A stretch of 64,000 nt of DNA from RCIO01 sp965232405. GTDB taxonomy: Bacteria; Pseudomonadota; Alphaproteobacteria; Rhizobiales; Rhizobiaceae. The position numbers were made by a program, and so were the translations under genes. Shown here in pieces: positions 1 to 7,932 of this stretch. Position 1 is the first letter of the stretch. Every line of letters begins with the position of its first letter. Under the pieces are notes generated by a model that saw only the letters and a program-made list of their open reading frames with translations, was not told where the DNA came from and made no database searches. The stretch lies in NCBI GenBank assembly GCA_965232405.1, contig OZ246966.1, positions 2,356,001 through 2,420,000 of the forward strand. The letters run 5' to 3'.

Positions 1-552
1 GAGGATCAGCACCCAGATCGCCATCTGATCGCGATATTCGACGGGGGTAATTCCCTTGGCGATGCCGAAGATCAGCATTGCCACCAAGATGGACGGGAAG
101 GTCAGCTGTACGTCGGCGATACGCATGATGATCGTCTCGGCCCAACCGCCGAAATAGCCCGATATCAGCCCGAGGACGATGCCCAGGATCATAGCAAACA
201 GCACCGCGGAAGCGCCGACAAACAGCGATATGCGCATACCGTATAGAATGGTCGCGAGCACATCGCGCCCCTGATCGTCGGTGCCCAAGAGGAATTGTTG
301 GCCGGTAAACTGATTTGGCTCCATCGGCGGGGTGAAGCCGTTCATCAGGTTGAGCGTCGATGGGTCGAATGGATTGGTCGAAGTGATCAGCGGCGCAAAA
401 ATCGCTGACAACACCAGCAGGCTGACGACTGCGAACGAAACGACGGCGACTGGTGATCTCTTGAAGGCATGGAAGAAATCGCTTTCGCGAAAGCGCTGCC
501 AGCGGCCCTTTTGGACGGCGCGCTCGGCCAGAGGCAAATTTGTATCTGCCAT
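1..552 (-). CDS. ABC transporter permease, DppC/OppC family (C-terminus cut by window edge)
   Basis: Inner-membrane permease of a peptide/opine-type ABC importer. The first 184 codons are present; the rest lies outside the window. The start ATG shares its A with the TGA of the upstream permease (TGATG). A hydrophilic N-terminus (MADTNLPLAERAV) is followed by one membrane helix at about residues 33-55 (OppC_N type). Then come the LLGTDDQGRDV segment typical of DppC/OppC proteins near residue 89 and further helices. It should pair with the DppB-like permease and the binding protein encoded upstream. The substrate cannot be read from sequence: this family also carries nickel, glutathione, opines and oligosaccharides. 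Confidence 0.9.
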   Translation of the reverse strand, partial: MADTNLPLAERAVQKGRWQRFRESDFFHAFKRSPVAVVSFAVVSLLVLSAIFAPLITSTNPFDPSTLNLMNGFTPPMEPNQFTGQQFLLGTDDQGRDVLATILYGMRISLFVGASAVLFAMILGIVLGLISGYFGGWAETIIMRIADVQLTFPSILVAMLIFGIAKGITPVEYRDQMAIWVLIL

Positions 553-1535
553 CAATGAGCTCCCGCCCGGTCAGCCCGAAGGCGCGGATCGATGAACACA
601 TACAGAATGTCAACGATCAGATTGATCGCCACGAACATAACCGAGATCAGCATGAGATAGGCGGCCATCACCGGAATATCGACGAACTGGATGGCGTTGA
701 TGAAAAGCAGGCCGACGCCTGGCCACTGGAACACCGTCTCGGTGATGATCGCGAAGGCGATGATGGCGCCCAGCTGCAGTCCGATAACGGTGACCACCGG
801 AACCATCGTGTTCTTCAACGCATGATGGAAGTTTACCGCTCTTTCCTTCAGGCCTCGCGCCATTGCAAAGCGGATATAGTCCTGCCGCAGCACTTCCAGC
901 ATTTCGGAGCGCACCAGCCGCATGATCAGCGTCATCTGATACAGCCCGAGCGTGATCGACGGCAGGATAAGCGCCTTCAGGCCGCTCTCGGTGAGGAAAC
1001 CGGTTGACCACCAGTCTCCCAGTTTGACCGTCTGGCCGCGGCCGAAAGACGGCAGCCACCCCAGTTCGACCGAGAACAGGTAGATCAGCAGGATTCCGAT
1101 CAGGAATGTCGGGAGCGAGACACCGATCAATGAGGACGCCATGATGAAATTGGCGACGATGCCGTTGCGTCGGATGGCGGTGAAAACCCCAAGCGCAATG
1201 CCCAGCAGGATCGCAAAGATTCCGGAGACGAAAGCTAGCTCCAGCGTGGCGGGAGCGCGTTCGCGAATTATTTCGGAGACGGGCCGTCCCTGGCGGAAGC
1301 TGACGCCGAAATTGCCCTGCACGGCCCCTTGAAGGAACTTGAAATACTGAACCGGGAAAGGCTGGTCGAGACCGAGCTGCTGCTTCAGCCGCTCTACATC
1401 CTCGATGGTCCGCTCCTGGCCAAGCATGTTGTCGATGGGATCGCCGACAAAGCGAAACATCGAGAACGCGATCAATCCCACGACCAGGAGGACGAGGATC
1501 GACTGGCCGAGGCGCCGGATAATGAATGCCAGCAC
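552..1535 (-). CDS. ABC transporter permease, DppB/OppB/GsiC family
   Basis: Complete 327-residue permease, normal length for DppB. It opens with the family N-terminus (MLAFIIRRLGQSILVLLVVG, first helix) and a periplasmic loop with DNMLGQERT. The BPD transmembrane domain (about residues 95-320) contains the EAA-type cytoplasmic loop, visible as RLVRSEMLEVLRQDYIRFAM, AARGLKE-like in form, which contacts the ATPase. It is translationally coupled to the DppC-like gene. It lies 118 bp downstream of the binding-protein gene, with a strong hairpin in the gap. No ATPase gene is in the window; it probably follows the DppC gene. Confidence 0.95.
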   Translation of the reverse strand: MLAFIIRRLGQSILVLLVVGLIAFSMFRFVGDPIDNMLGQERTIEDVERLKQQLGLDQPFPVQYFKFLQGAVQGNFGVSFRQGRPVSEIIRERAPATLELAFVSGIFAILLGIALGVFTAIRRNGIVANFIMASSLIGVSLPTFLIGILLIYLFSVELGWLPSFGRGQTVKLGDWWSTGFLTESGLKALILPSITLGLYQMTLIMRLVRSEMLEVLRQDYIRFAMARGLKERAVNFHHALKNTMVPVVTVIGLQLGAIIAFAIITETVFQWPGVGLLFINAIQFVDIPVMAAYLMLISVMFVAINLIVDILYVFIDPRLRADRAGAH

Positions 1536-1610
1536 TTAGGTTTCTCCAGATGCGTGGACGGCATTGGTTCGAAGCAGTTCGAACCGGCCTCAGCATCACG
1601 CATATAGCAC

Positions 1611-1637
1611 GGGGCGGCTCTTCGAGAGAGCCGCCCC
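1611..1637 (-). terminator. Strong GC hairpin between binding-protein and permease genes (attenuator/mRNA stabiliser)
   Basis: GGGGCGGCTCT at 1611-1621 pairs perfectly with AGAGCCGCCCC at 1627-1637 around a 5-nt loop. No T-run follows on the minus strand. It is therefore more likely a partial terminator or 3' stabilising structure than a full intrinsic terminator. It sits just downstream of the binding-protein stop codon. In this transporter class such a hairpin is known to keep binding-protein mRNA more abundant than permease mRNA. Confidence 0.6.
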
Positions 1638-1653
1638 GGATCGTTGTCCGTGA

Positions 1654-3234
1654 CTAGTTCAGCTTGATGTACTTGACCTTCGGCTGATCCTCGGGATCGA
1701 CCTCAATCGCAAGGTTTTCCGCCATGCCCCAGTTGAGAACCTGGTGGTGGATGGGAATGTATAGCTGCTCGTCCTGCACCACCCGCCAGATGGCGGCGAT
1801 GTCTGCATTACGGGCTTCAAGGTCCGTATTGGATGCCAGCGACTTGATCTTGGCGTCCAGTTCATCGTTGTCGAAGCCGGTACCGTTCCACGTGCCGATA
1901 TCGCTTTCGCGACCGTGGACCAGGAAGTTGAAGATGTATTCCGAGTCATAGGTCGGAACACCCCAGCCCAGCATGTAGAAGTCGGTCTTGCTGTCGGTGA
2001 TGAGCGGGAAGTGCTGTGCCTTCGGTTTAGCGTCGAGGTTCACCTTGACGCCGATCTGACCCAGCATGCCAACCGCTGCCTGGCAAATCGCCTCATCGTT
2101 GATGTAGCGATCGTTCGGGCAATCGAGACGGATCGAGAAGCCATCGCCATAGCCTGCATCAGCCATCAGCTTCTTGGCGCCTTCTATGTCGGTAGTGCTT
2201 TCCGCGTCCATCTCTTCGGTCCAGCCATTGACGAACGGCGGTGCGATCATGCCGGCCGGAATAGACTGGTCGCGCATCACGACTTTCTGGATCGCATTGC
2301 GGTCGATCGCCATCGACATTGCCTTGCGAACGCGAACGTCGGCCAACGGGTTAGCACCTGATACGTCATCGGCGTCGATGTCGTCGGCGCCCTGGTTCAT
2401 GCCGAAGAAGATCACGCGGTTTTGCGGTGCCTTCTTGACGACGAGCCCGTCGGCGTTGTTGACGCGCTCAATGTCCTGCACAGGCATGTCCTGGAGGAAG
2501 TTCACCTCACCCGACAACATGGCGGCGACGCGCGTCGCTGCGTTCTGGATCGGCGTGTAGACGATTTCGGTGATTTCCATCGGGAACTGATCGCGGCCCC
2601 AATAGTCGTCGTTGCGTGCCATGATGGTTTTGACGTCGGGCTCGCGGCTGACGAGCTTGTAAGCGCCGGTGCCGTTCGCGTTCGTGGTGGCATAGGTAAT
2701 TTCACCACCCTCGAAGTCCTGAACCTTGACGGTGTTGTTGGCCTCGGTCCAGCCCTTGTCCATGATGAACAGGTTGGTGAGGTTCGACGGCAGGATCGGG
2801 TTCGGTCCATCGGTGACCATTTCGATCGTGTAGTCGTCGACTGCTCGCACCTCAGTGATCGAGTTGATGAGCTCCTTCATGTCCGAGGTCGGCTGCTTGG
2901 CGCGCTCGAAGCTGAACACAACGTCTTCGGCGGTGAAATCGGCACCGTCATGGAACTTGACGCCTTCGCGAAGCTTAAAGACCCAGATGTTGGGATCGCT
3001 TTCACTCGGCGCCCACTCGGTGGCGAGCGCAGCCTCGAACGCACCGGTCGTGTCGCGGATGATCAGCGGCTCGTACATCTGGTGCCGGATCGTGTGGCTC
3101 GGCCCCTCATTCTGCGAATGTGGGTCGAGGGTCAGTGCGTCACCAGCGCGTGCCCATTTGAGCGTTTCGGCACTGGCCGGCATGGCCACCGCCGCCAACA
3201 ACGAGGCAAGGAAAATTTTTTTTGCGGTTTTCAT
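1654..3234 (-). CDS. ABC transporter substrate-binding protein, SBP_bac_5 (peptide/opine type)
   Basis: Periplasmic binding protein of 526 residues. A Sec signal peptide (MKTAKKIFLASLLAAVAMPASA) is cleaved near residue 22. The mature protein starts with ETLKWARAGDALTLDPH, typical of the DppA/OppA/GsiB family 5. Family landmarks include REGVKFHDGADFTAEDVVFS near residues 90-110 and DVRVRKAMSMAIDR in the second half. The start ATG was chosen because CCAAGGAGATAAT lies directly upstream and the signal peptide begins there; an upstream in-frame extension has no such features. It is first in the operon with the two permease genes. Substrate unknown. Confidence 0.93.
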   Translation of the reverse strand: MKTAKKIFLASLLAAVAMPASAETLKWARAGDALTLDPHSQNEGPSHTIRHQMYEPLIIRDTTGAFEAALATEWAPSESDPNIWVFKLREGVKFHDGADFTAEDVVFSFERAKQPTSDMKELINSITEVRAVDDYTIEMVTDGPNPILPSNLTNLFIMDKGWTEANNTVKVQDFEGGEITYATTNANGTGAYKLVSREPDVKTIMARNDDYWGRDQFPMEITEIVYTPIQNAATRVAAMLSGEVNFLQDMPVQDIERVNNADGLVVKKAPQNRVIFFGMNQGADDIDADDVSGANPLADVRVRKAMSMAIDRNAIQKVVMRDQSIPAGMIAPPFVNGWTEEMDAESTTDIEGAKKLMADAGYGDGFSIRLDCPNDRYINDEAICQAAVGMLGQIGVKVNLDAKPKAQHFPLITDSKTDFYMLGWGVPTYDSEYIFNFLVHGRESDIGTWNGTGFDNDELDAKIKSLASNTDLEARNADIAAIWRVVQDEQLYIPIHHQVLNWGMAENLAIEVDPEDQPKVKYIKLN

Positions 3235-3682
3235 ATTATCTCCTTGGATGTGATTGTGCGGGCAATGTTCGATAAATCGATCCTGATCGCAAGGATTTTC
3301 GATAACGCAGCGAATCCGATCCGAAATCCGGAAATTTCGTCGCAAATCGCAGCTTTCGATGCGGATCAGGCGTGATTTGGCGGAAATTTGCAGCGGTTAT
3401 GTCGTCTTTCGATGGTTAGCTAGCAAACCAGCTTCTCAGTTTGCATGCCGGCAATCTGAAAACGCTGCTTTCCTTGCCGAGGTATCTCGACTTCGTTTGG
3501 ACCATCAGCTGAAGGCCAGCGGTTCAGGCCCTGGCCGCGCACCAAAACTTCCGTATTCAGTTTTCAGGGTTCACATACGAAAGACGCATCCTGGATCGCC
3601 GTGGCTGCTCCTTGGCGCCAAGAGGGGTGCGCAGGCAGTCCATCTTGGCTATCCTTGCGGAAAGCGCGGCGGAGGGCAGTCA
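3235..3682. other. Divergent intergenic region (448 bp), no gene seen
   Basis: This gap separates the minus-strand binding-protein operon from the plus-strand TMEM43-like gene, so it should hold both promoters. It is AT-richer than its flanks near 3290-3430. No convincing small gene, repeat or RNA was recognised. The in-frame open stretch upstream of the TMEM43 start lacks a ribosome site and protein-like composition. Confidence 0.5.
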
Positions 3683-4870
3683 ATGAGCGATCACTACACC
3701 GAAACGACATCTGTCTCCTGGTTCGGACGCATACGGCGTTCGGTCGGCGGGGTGGTGTTCGGCCTGTTGCTGCTTGTCGGCATGATCATCCTGTTGTTCT
3801 GGAACGAGGGGCGCGCGGTTACCACTGCTCGGTCACTGGCTGAAGGCGCCGGCATCGTGGTTTCAATCACCTCGGCGGCTATCGATCCTACCAATGAAGG
3901 CAAGTTGGTCCATGTGACCGGAAACGTAAGCACTGACGAACGCTTGACTGACACCGCTTTTGGCGTGTCCACCACCGGTGTACGGCTTGAACGCAATGTC
4001 GAGATGTATCAGTGGAAGGAGACCAGCTCCTCCAAGACCGAAACCAAGATCGGCGGCGGCGAGGAGACGGTGACCACATACAGCTATTCGCGCGAATGGT
4101 CGTCATCACCGATCAGTTCGGCCAGCTTCAAGCAGCCCGACGGCCACCAGAACCCGGCCATGAACATCGAAAGCCGCCGCTTCCAGATCGAGAGCGGCAA
4201 GCTGGATGCGTTTGATCTCGATACGAACGTGCTTGGCCGCATTGGCGGTGCGCGCGAGGTTCCGGTCGGAGCCGACGTCATCGACGCTGTGCGTGTCGCA
4301 ACCGGCGGGAACCAGCCGGTTTCGGCGCTCGATGGCCTTATCTATATCGGCTTCGATCCGACACGCCCGAGGATCGGCGACTACCGTATCGGTTACGAGC
4401 TGGTTCCGCTTGGCCCGATCAGTCTGATAGCACGGCAGACAGGGACGGGATTTACGGCCTACCAGACCGAAGCCGGCGACCGGCTGCTCATGGTCCACAA
4501 TGGCACGTTCCCGGCCGAAGAAATGTTTGCCGATGCGGTGACCGGCAACACGATCCTGACCTGGATCGTGCGGCTGCTCGGTCTTGTTTTCCTCGGCGTC
4601 GCCTTTGGCATGCTGCTCGCGCCAATTGGCGTGTTGGCCGATGTCATACCCTTCCTCGGCCGCGTCGTACGCATGGGGACCGGTCTGGTCGCATTCGCGC
4701 TCGCCGCGCTGGTCGGGTCCGCGACGATCGCGCTCGCATGGTTCTGGTACCGGCCGCTGCTTGCGCTGGTCATCCTGATCGTGGGCGCGAGCATCTTCTA
4801 TGCCGTCTCCTACATGGGCAAAAAGCGCGAATTGGAAGGTGCCGGCGAGGCACCTGCGGAGAGCGGCTGA
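3683..4870 (+). CDS. TMEM43 (LUMA)-family membrane protein
   Basis: Membrane protein of 395 residues. One helix lies at about residues 21-41 (VVFGLLLLVGMIILLFW, then NEGRA, a family signature). A roughly 250-residue soluble, beta-rich middle follows, then three to four helices at the C-terminus (about 305-380). This matches TMEM43/LUMA in order and length. Bacterial members have no established function. The start ATG follows GGAGGGCAGTCA; upstream in-frame sequence is not protein-like. The gene stands alone between a divergent transporter operon and a tRNA gene, so context adds nothing. Confidence 0.8.
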   Translation: MSDHYTETTSVSWFGRIRRSVGGVVFGLLLLVGMIILLFWNEGRAVTTARSLAEGAGIVVSITSAAIDPTNEGKLVHVTGNVSTDERLTDTAFGVSTTGVRLERNVEMYQWKETSSSKTETKIGGGEETVTTYSYSREWSSSPISSASFKQPDGHQNPAMNIESRRFQIESGKLDAFDLDTNVLGRIGGAREVPVGADVIDAVRVATGGNQPVSALDGLIYIGFDPTRPRIGDYRIGYELVPLGPISLIARQTGTGFTAYQTEAGDRLLMVHNGTFPAEEMFADAVTGNTILTWIVRLLGLVFLGVAFGMLLAPIGVLADVIPFLGRVVRMGTGLVAFALAALVGSATIALAWFWYRPLLALVILIVGASIFYAVSYMGKKRELEGAGEAPAESG

Positions 4871-4960
4871 AACGCGCCTGGCACATCTGGACCTGCGCGG
4901 GGAATAAGGCTAAAGCGGGCGCGCCTGACGCGGGCCACCGGTCCGCAAGCCGCGCAATTT

Positions 4961-5035
4961 TGGGGCGTAGCCAAGTGGTAAGGCAACGGTTTTTGGTACC
5001 GTCATTCGCTGGTTCGAATCCAGCCGCCCCAGCCA
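4961..5035 (+). tRNA. tRNA-Gln (TTG anticodon)
   Basis: A full cloverleaf can be drawn. Acceptor TGGGGCG (4961-4967) pairs with CGCCCCA (5025-5031), with U1-A72 as usual for tRNA-Gln. The D arm is 4970-4984. The anticodon stem ACGGT/ACCGT encloses loop TTTTGGT with anticodon TTG at 4993-4995. The T arm GCTGG-TTCGAAT-CCAGC spans 5008-5024. Discriminator G is at 5032 and an encoded CCA at 5033-5035. No integrase or duplicated 3' end suggesting use as an attachment site was seen nearby. Confidence 0.97.
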
Positions 5036-5080
5036 GCCTCCGTTTGCTTCGCAAGCTATGGCCGGGCTACCCGATATAAC

Positions 5081-6247
5081 TCAAACGAACGGTTTGCCTG
5101 GATCAAAAACGCGCGGCAGAAGGCGCTCCAGATAGGCGATGCCGGGTGCCGCGACGCGGTTCTCGTCCTTCTCCAGAAAATCATCGGGCATATGGCGCGT
5201 CTTGCCGGCGACGCTTTGCAGCGGAACCAGCGCCGGCGCTGTCACACCACTGGTATGCTGCAATGCGACCGAACCGCTGCCGTTTTCAGCGACTTCGACC
5301 GCAAACCGGCCGGCCTCGAAGGCTTCCTTCTGGTCCGTCTCGCTGATCATCGCAATGGCGCCGCGCGGTAGGTAGCCCAACGTGTCGACGCGCGAGCGGA
5401 TGCCGGCAAGATCTTCGGCCAGAATACGCTCGATTGCCTGGCCCAGATCGGTGCCCGACAGGCGCACATTGCCATGCGCGTCGCGCTCCTGCATTTCGGC
5501 CGGGACGAGGCTTTCGACCAGCGAGCGGCCGTCCGTGCCCGAAACGCCCTCCGACAGGGCGACGATGCAGCGGCCATGGCGGGCCATGACGCCCTTGATG
5601 TCGTCGACAAACCGCGCCCGGTCGAATGCGCGTTCCGGAACATAGGTAAGGTGCGGCCCGCAGCTGTCGTCCATGCGCCATGCGCTTGCAGCGGCGGTGA
5701 GGAAGCCAGCGTGGCGGCCCATGACGATGCCGACATAGATGCCCGGCAGCGCGCGGAAATCGAGATCGACGCTGAGAAACGCGGCCGCGACAAACTGCCC
5801 GGCGGAGATGAAGCCCGGCGTGTGGTCGTTCTCGGTCAGGTCGTTGTCGATCGTCTTGGGTGCGTGAATGTAGGCAATCGACCCGCCGGATGCTTCAGCC
5901 AGGATCGCCTGCGTGCCCGCGGTGTCGTTGCCGCCGATATATATGAAAGCGGAGGCATCGACCTTCTTCAGGCCGGCCAGCACCTTCTCGCAATAGGCGG
6001 CGTCCGGCTTGTCGCGAGTGGACCCCAGAGCCGCACTTGGCGTGCCGGCAATACGCATCAGTTCGTCTTCGGGCAGTGCGCCGAGGTCGACAAACCGGCC
6101 GTCGCGCACGCCGCTCACACCATGCAGGGCGCCAAGTACGCGTGTGCTCGGATCGCGACGCCGGGCTTCAAGAGCTGCGCCGGCCATCGTCTGGTTGATC
6201 ACCGCGGTCGGTCCACCACCCTGTGCGATCACGATCGTACGCGTCAT
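5081..6247 (-). CDS. pfp: Pyrophosphate-dependent 6-phosphofructokinase
   Basis: Cytoplasmic enzyme of 388 residues that phosphorylates fructose-6-phosphate reversibly with pyrophosphate. The PFK fold starts with QGGGPTAVINQT (residues 9-20). PPi rather than ATP use is read from two positions: GGND at 105-108, with Asp where ATP enzymes have the second Gly of GGDG, and PKTIDNDL at 130-137, with Lys where ATP enzymes have Gly. MGRHAGFL near 174 is the sugar-phosphate site. The start ATG follows GGGACAGGC; a 28-residue upstream extension was rejected for lack of a site. It is convergent with the tRNA-Gln region and monocistronic. Confidence 0.92.
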   Translation of the reverse strand: MTRTIVIAQGGGPTAVINQTMAGAALEARRRDPSTRVLGALHGVSGVRDGRFVDLGALPEDELMRIAGTPSAALGSTRDKPDAAYCEKVLAGLKKVDASAFIYIGGNDTAGTQAILAEASGGSIAYIHAPKTIDNDLTENDHTPGFISAGQFVAAAFLSVDLDFRALPGIYVGIVMGRHAGFLTAAASAWRMDDSCGPHLTYVPERAFDRARFVDDIKGVMARHGRCIVALSEGVSGTDGRSLVESLVPAEMQERDAHGNVRLSGTDLGQAIERILAEDLAGIRSRVDTLGYLPRGAIAMISETDQKEAFEAGRFAVEVAENGSGSVALQHTSGVTAPALVPLQSVAGKTRHMPDDFLEKDENRVAAPGIAYLERLLPRVFDPGKPFV

Positions 6248-6425
6248 GCCTGTCCCATTCTCCGCCAGAAACTGCGCTACAACTGTGGTCGTTCGGCGGC
6301 AATTTAAATCGATTGAGTTGTACGGATGCAAGCATCTATCGAATTAGCCCAATGGCGTCAAACCCGCTTGGTTTCGGGCCGTTGGCTGCGCTACGGTGCG
6401 GCGCCTGCATGAATTGGAGACCGGC

Positions 6426-7766
6426 TTGATACTGCGTGACCTGCAAGGCCTGCCGCTGAGCGGCGCCAGTGCCGACGGCCTCGAACATTACGAGACCGCA
6501 CGAAATTCGCTGCGCTGTTTCATCGGCGATCCGGTGGCAGCAGCGGACGCGGCGATCGCGGCCGATCCCGGCTTCGTCATGGCGCATGTGTTCAAAGGTT
6601 ACCTCTACGGTCTTTCGACCGAGGCCTCCGCCGCGCCGGTAGCGCAAGAATGCGCGAAGGCCGCCGCAGCACTTCCGGCCACCGACCGCGAAAAGGCGCA
6701 TGCGGTCGCTCTTGCACATCTGGCGGAAGGGCGCTGGCACCAGGCTGGGCAGACACTGGAAGACATCTCGATTGCGTTTCCGCTGGACGCGCTGGCGGTT
6801 CAGGCAGGGCACCAGATCGACTTTTTCACCGGCAATGCACGCATGCTGCGCGACCGGATAGCACGGGCGCTGCCGGCCTGGGACGAGGCGATGCCCGGCT
6901 ACCACGCCATGCTTGGCATGTACGCTTTCGGGCTGGAGGAAATGGGCGAGTATGATCGCGCCGAGCGTTCCGGCAAGCGCGCGGTCGAACTCGAGCCGCG
7001 CGACGGATGGGCCCAGCACGCGGTGGCGCATGTGATGGAAATGCAGTGCCGCCATGACGAGGGCATCGCCTGGATGCGGGCAGACACGGATGCATGGACC
7101 CGCGACAGCTTTCTGCAGATCCACAATTGGTGGCATCTGGCGTTGTTTCATTTCGATCTCGGCCAGGTGGACGAGGTGTTGGCGCTTTATGACGGGCCGA
7201 TCTCCGGCCTGAGTGGCGACATTGCGCTCAATCTCGTCGATGAGTCCTCGCTGCTGTGGCGACTTCACCTGACCGGTACGGACTGCGGCGACCGGTGGAA
7301 TGCGCTCGCGACCGCATGGGAAAAGCATACAAGCCAGCTATCCTTTGCCTTCAACGACGCGCACGCGATGATGGCGTTTGTTGGCGCCGGGCGAAGTGGC
7401 GCGGCTCAAAGCCTCCTGGACGCGCAGGTCAACGTGCTTGAAAGCGCGGGCGACAACGCGGAGTTTACCCGCGATGTCGGTCGGCCGGTGGCGCTCGCAA
7501 TCAAAGCCTTCGGCGACGGCGACTATGGCGAGACGGTGCGGCTGCTGCGGCCGATACGCCATATTGCGCACCGGTTTGGCGGCAGTCATGCGCAGCGGGA
7601 CGCTATCGATCTGACGCTGGTTGAAGCGGCGATCCGGTCCGGCGATCAGGCGTTGTCGCGGGCGCTGACTGCCGAGCGTCTGCATGCACGGCCGGACAGC
7701 CCCCTTTCACAGCTTTTTGTCGACCGCGCGGGGCACCTTTCAAACGAAATTCACGACCCCCATTGA
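6426..7766 (+). CDS. TTC38-like tetratricopeptide-repeat protein
   Basis: Soluble all-helical protein of about 446 residues, similar in length and layout to the tetratricopeptide repeat protein 38 family. The N-terminal DxxGLPLSGAS segment, repeated ADPGFVMAHV and KRAVELEPRDGWAQHAVAHV helices, and HNWWHLALFHFDLG are family-like. No enzymatic motif is visible. The chosen start is TTG at 6426, preceded by GGAGACCGGC; an in-frame GTG at 6396 would add ten residues but has no ribosome site. Divergent from pfp. The function of bacterial members is unknown; a scaffold or binding role is inferred from the repeats only. Confidence 0.75.
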   Translation: MILRDLQGLPLSGASADGLEHYETARNSLRCFIGDPVAAADAAIAADPGFVMAHVFKGYLYGLSTEASAAPVAQECAKAAAALPATDREKAHAVALAHLAEGRWHQAGQTLEDISIAFPLDALAVQAGHQIDFFTGNARMLRDRIARALPAWDEAMPGYHAMLGMYAFGLEEMGEYDRAERSGKRAVELEPRDGWAQHAVAHVMEMQCRHDEGIAWMRADTDAWTRDSFLQIHNWWHLALFHFDLGQVDEVLALYDGPISGLSGDIALNLVDESSLLWRLHLTGTDCGDRWNALATAWEKHTSQLSFAFNDAHAMMAFVGAGRSGAAQSLLDAQVNVLESAGDNAEFTRDVGRPVALAIKAFGDGDYGETVRLLRPIRHIAHRFGGSHAQRDAIDLTLVEAAIRSGDQALSRALTAERLHARPDSPLSQLFVDRAGHLSNEIHDPH

Positions 7767-7892
7767 TTTTTTTCTAGTTTCGAAAAAAATAGGGATCGGA
7801 TGATGCAGTTGCCGGAAACGCGCCGGTCGCTGCGTCAAGCCGGGAGGAGTTGCTGGCCGACAGGCTTGCGCCAACCGTCAGACAGAACAAGC

Positions 7893-7911
7893 AACCGGCA
7901 AATAACCGGTT
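7893..7911 (+). promoter_or_regulatory. Inverted repeat in the xylB leader
   Basis: AACCGG (7893-7898), spacer CAAATAA, CCGGTT (7906-7911) form a perfect 6-7-6 inverted repeat. It ends seven bases before the xylB Shine-Dalgarno GGGAGGA (7918-7924). It could be an operator for a xylose regulator or an mRNA hairpin next to the ribosome site. No regulator gene is adjacent. A second 8-bp palindrome TTTCGAAA lies at 7778-7785. Confidence 0.35.
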
Positions 7912-7932
7912 CCGGTCGGGAGGACCGCCATC

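Noticed and set aside
2422..3375. 317-codon open frame on the plus strand
   Set aside because: Antisense to the binding-protein gene and running through its promoter; no motif or ribosome site.
4961..5035. tRNA-Gln as an integration site for a mobile element
   Set aside because: No integrase, no second copy of the tRNA 3' end and no change in gene character on either side were seen.
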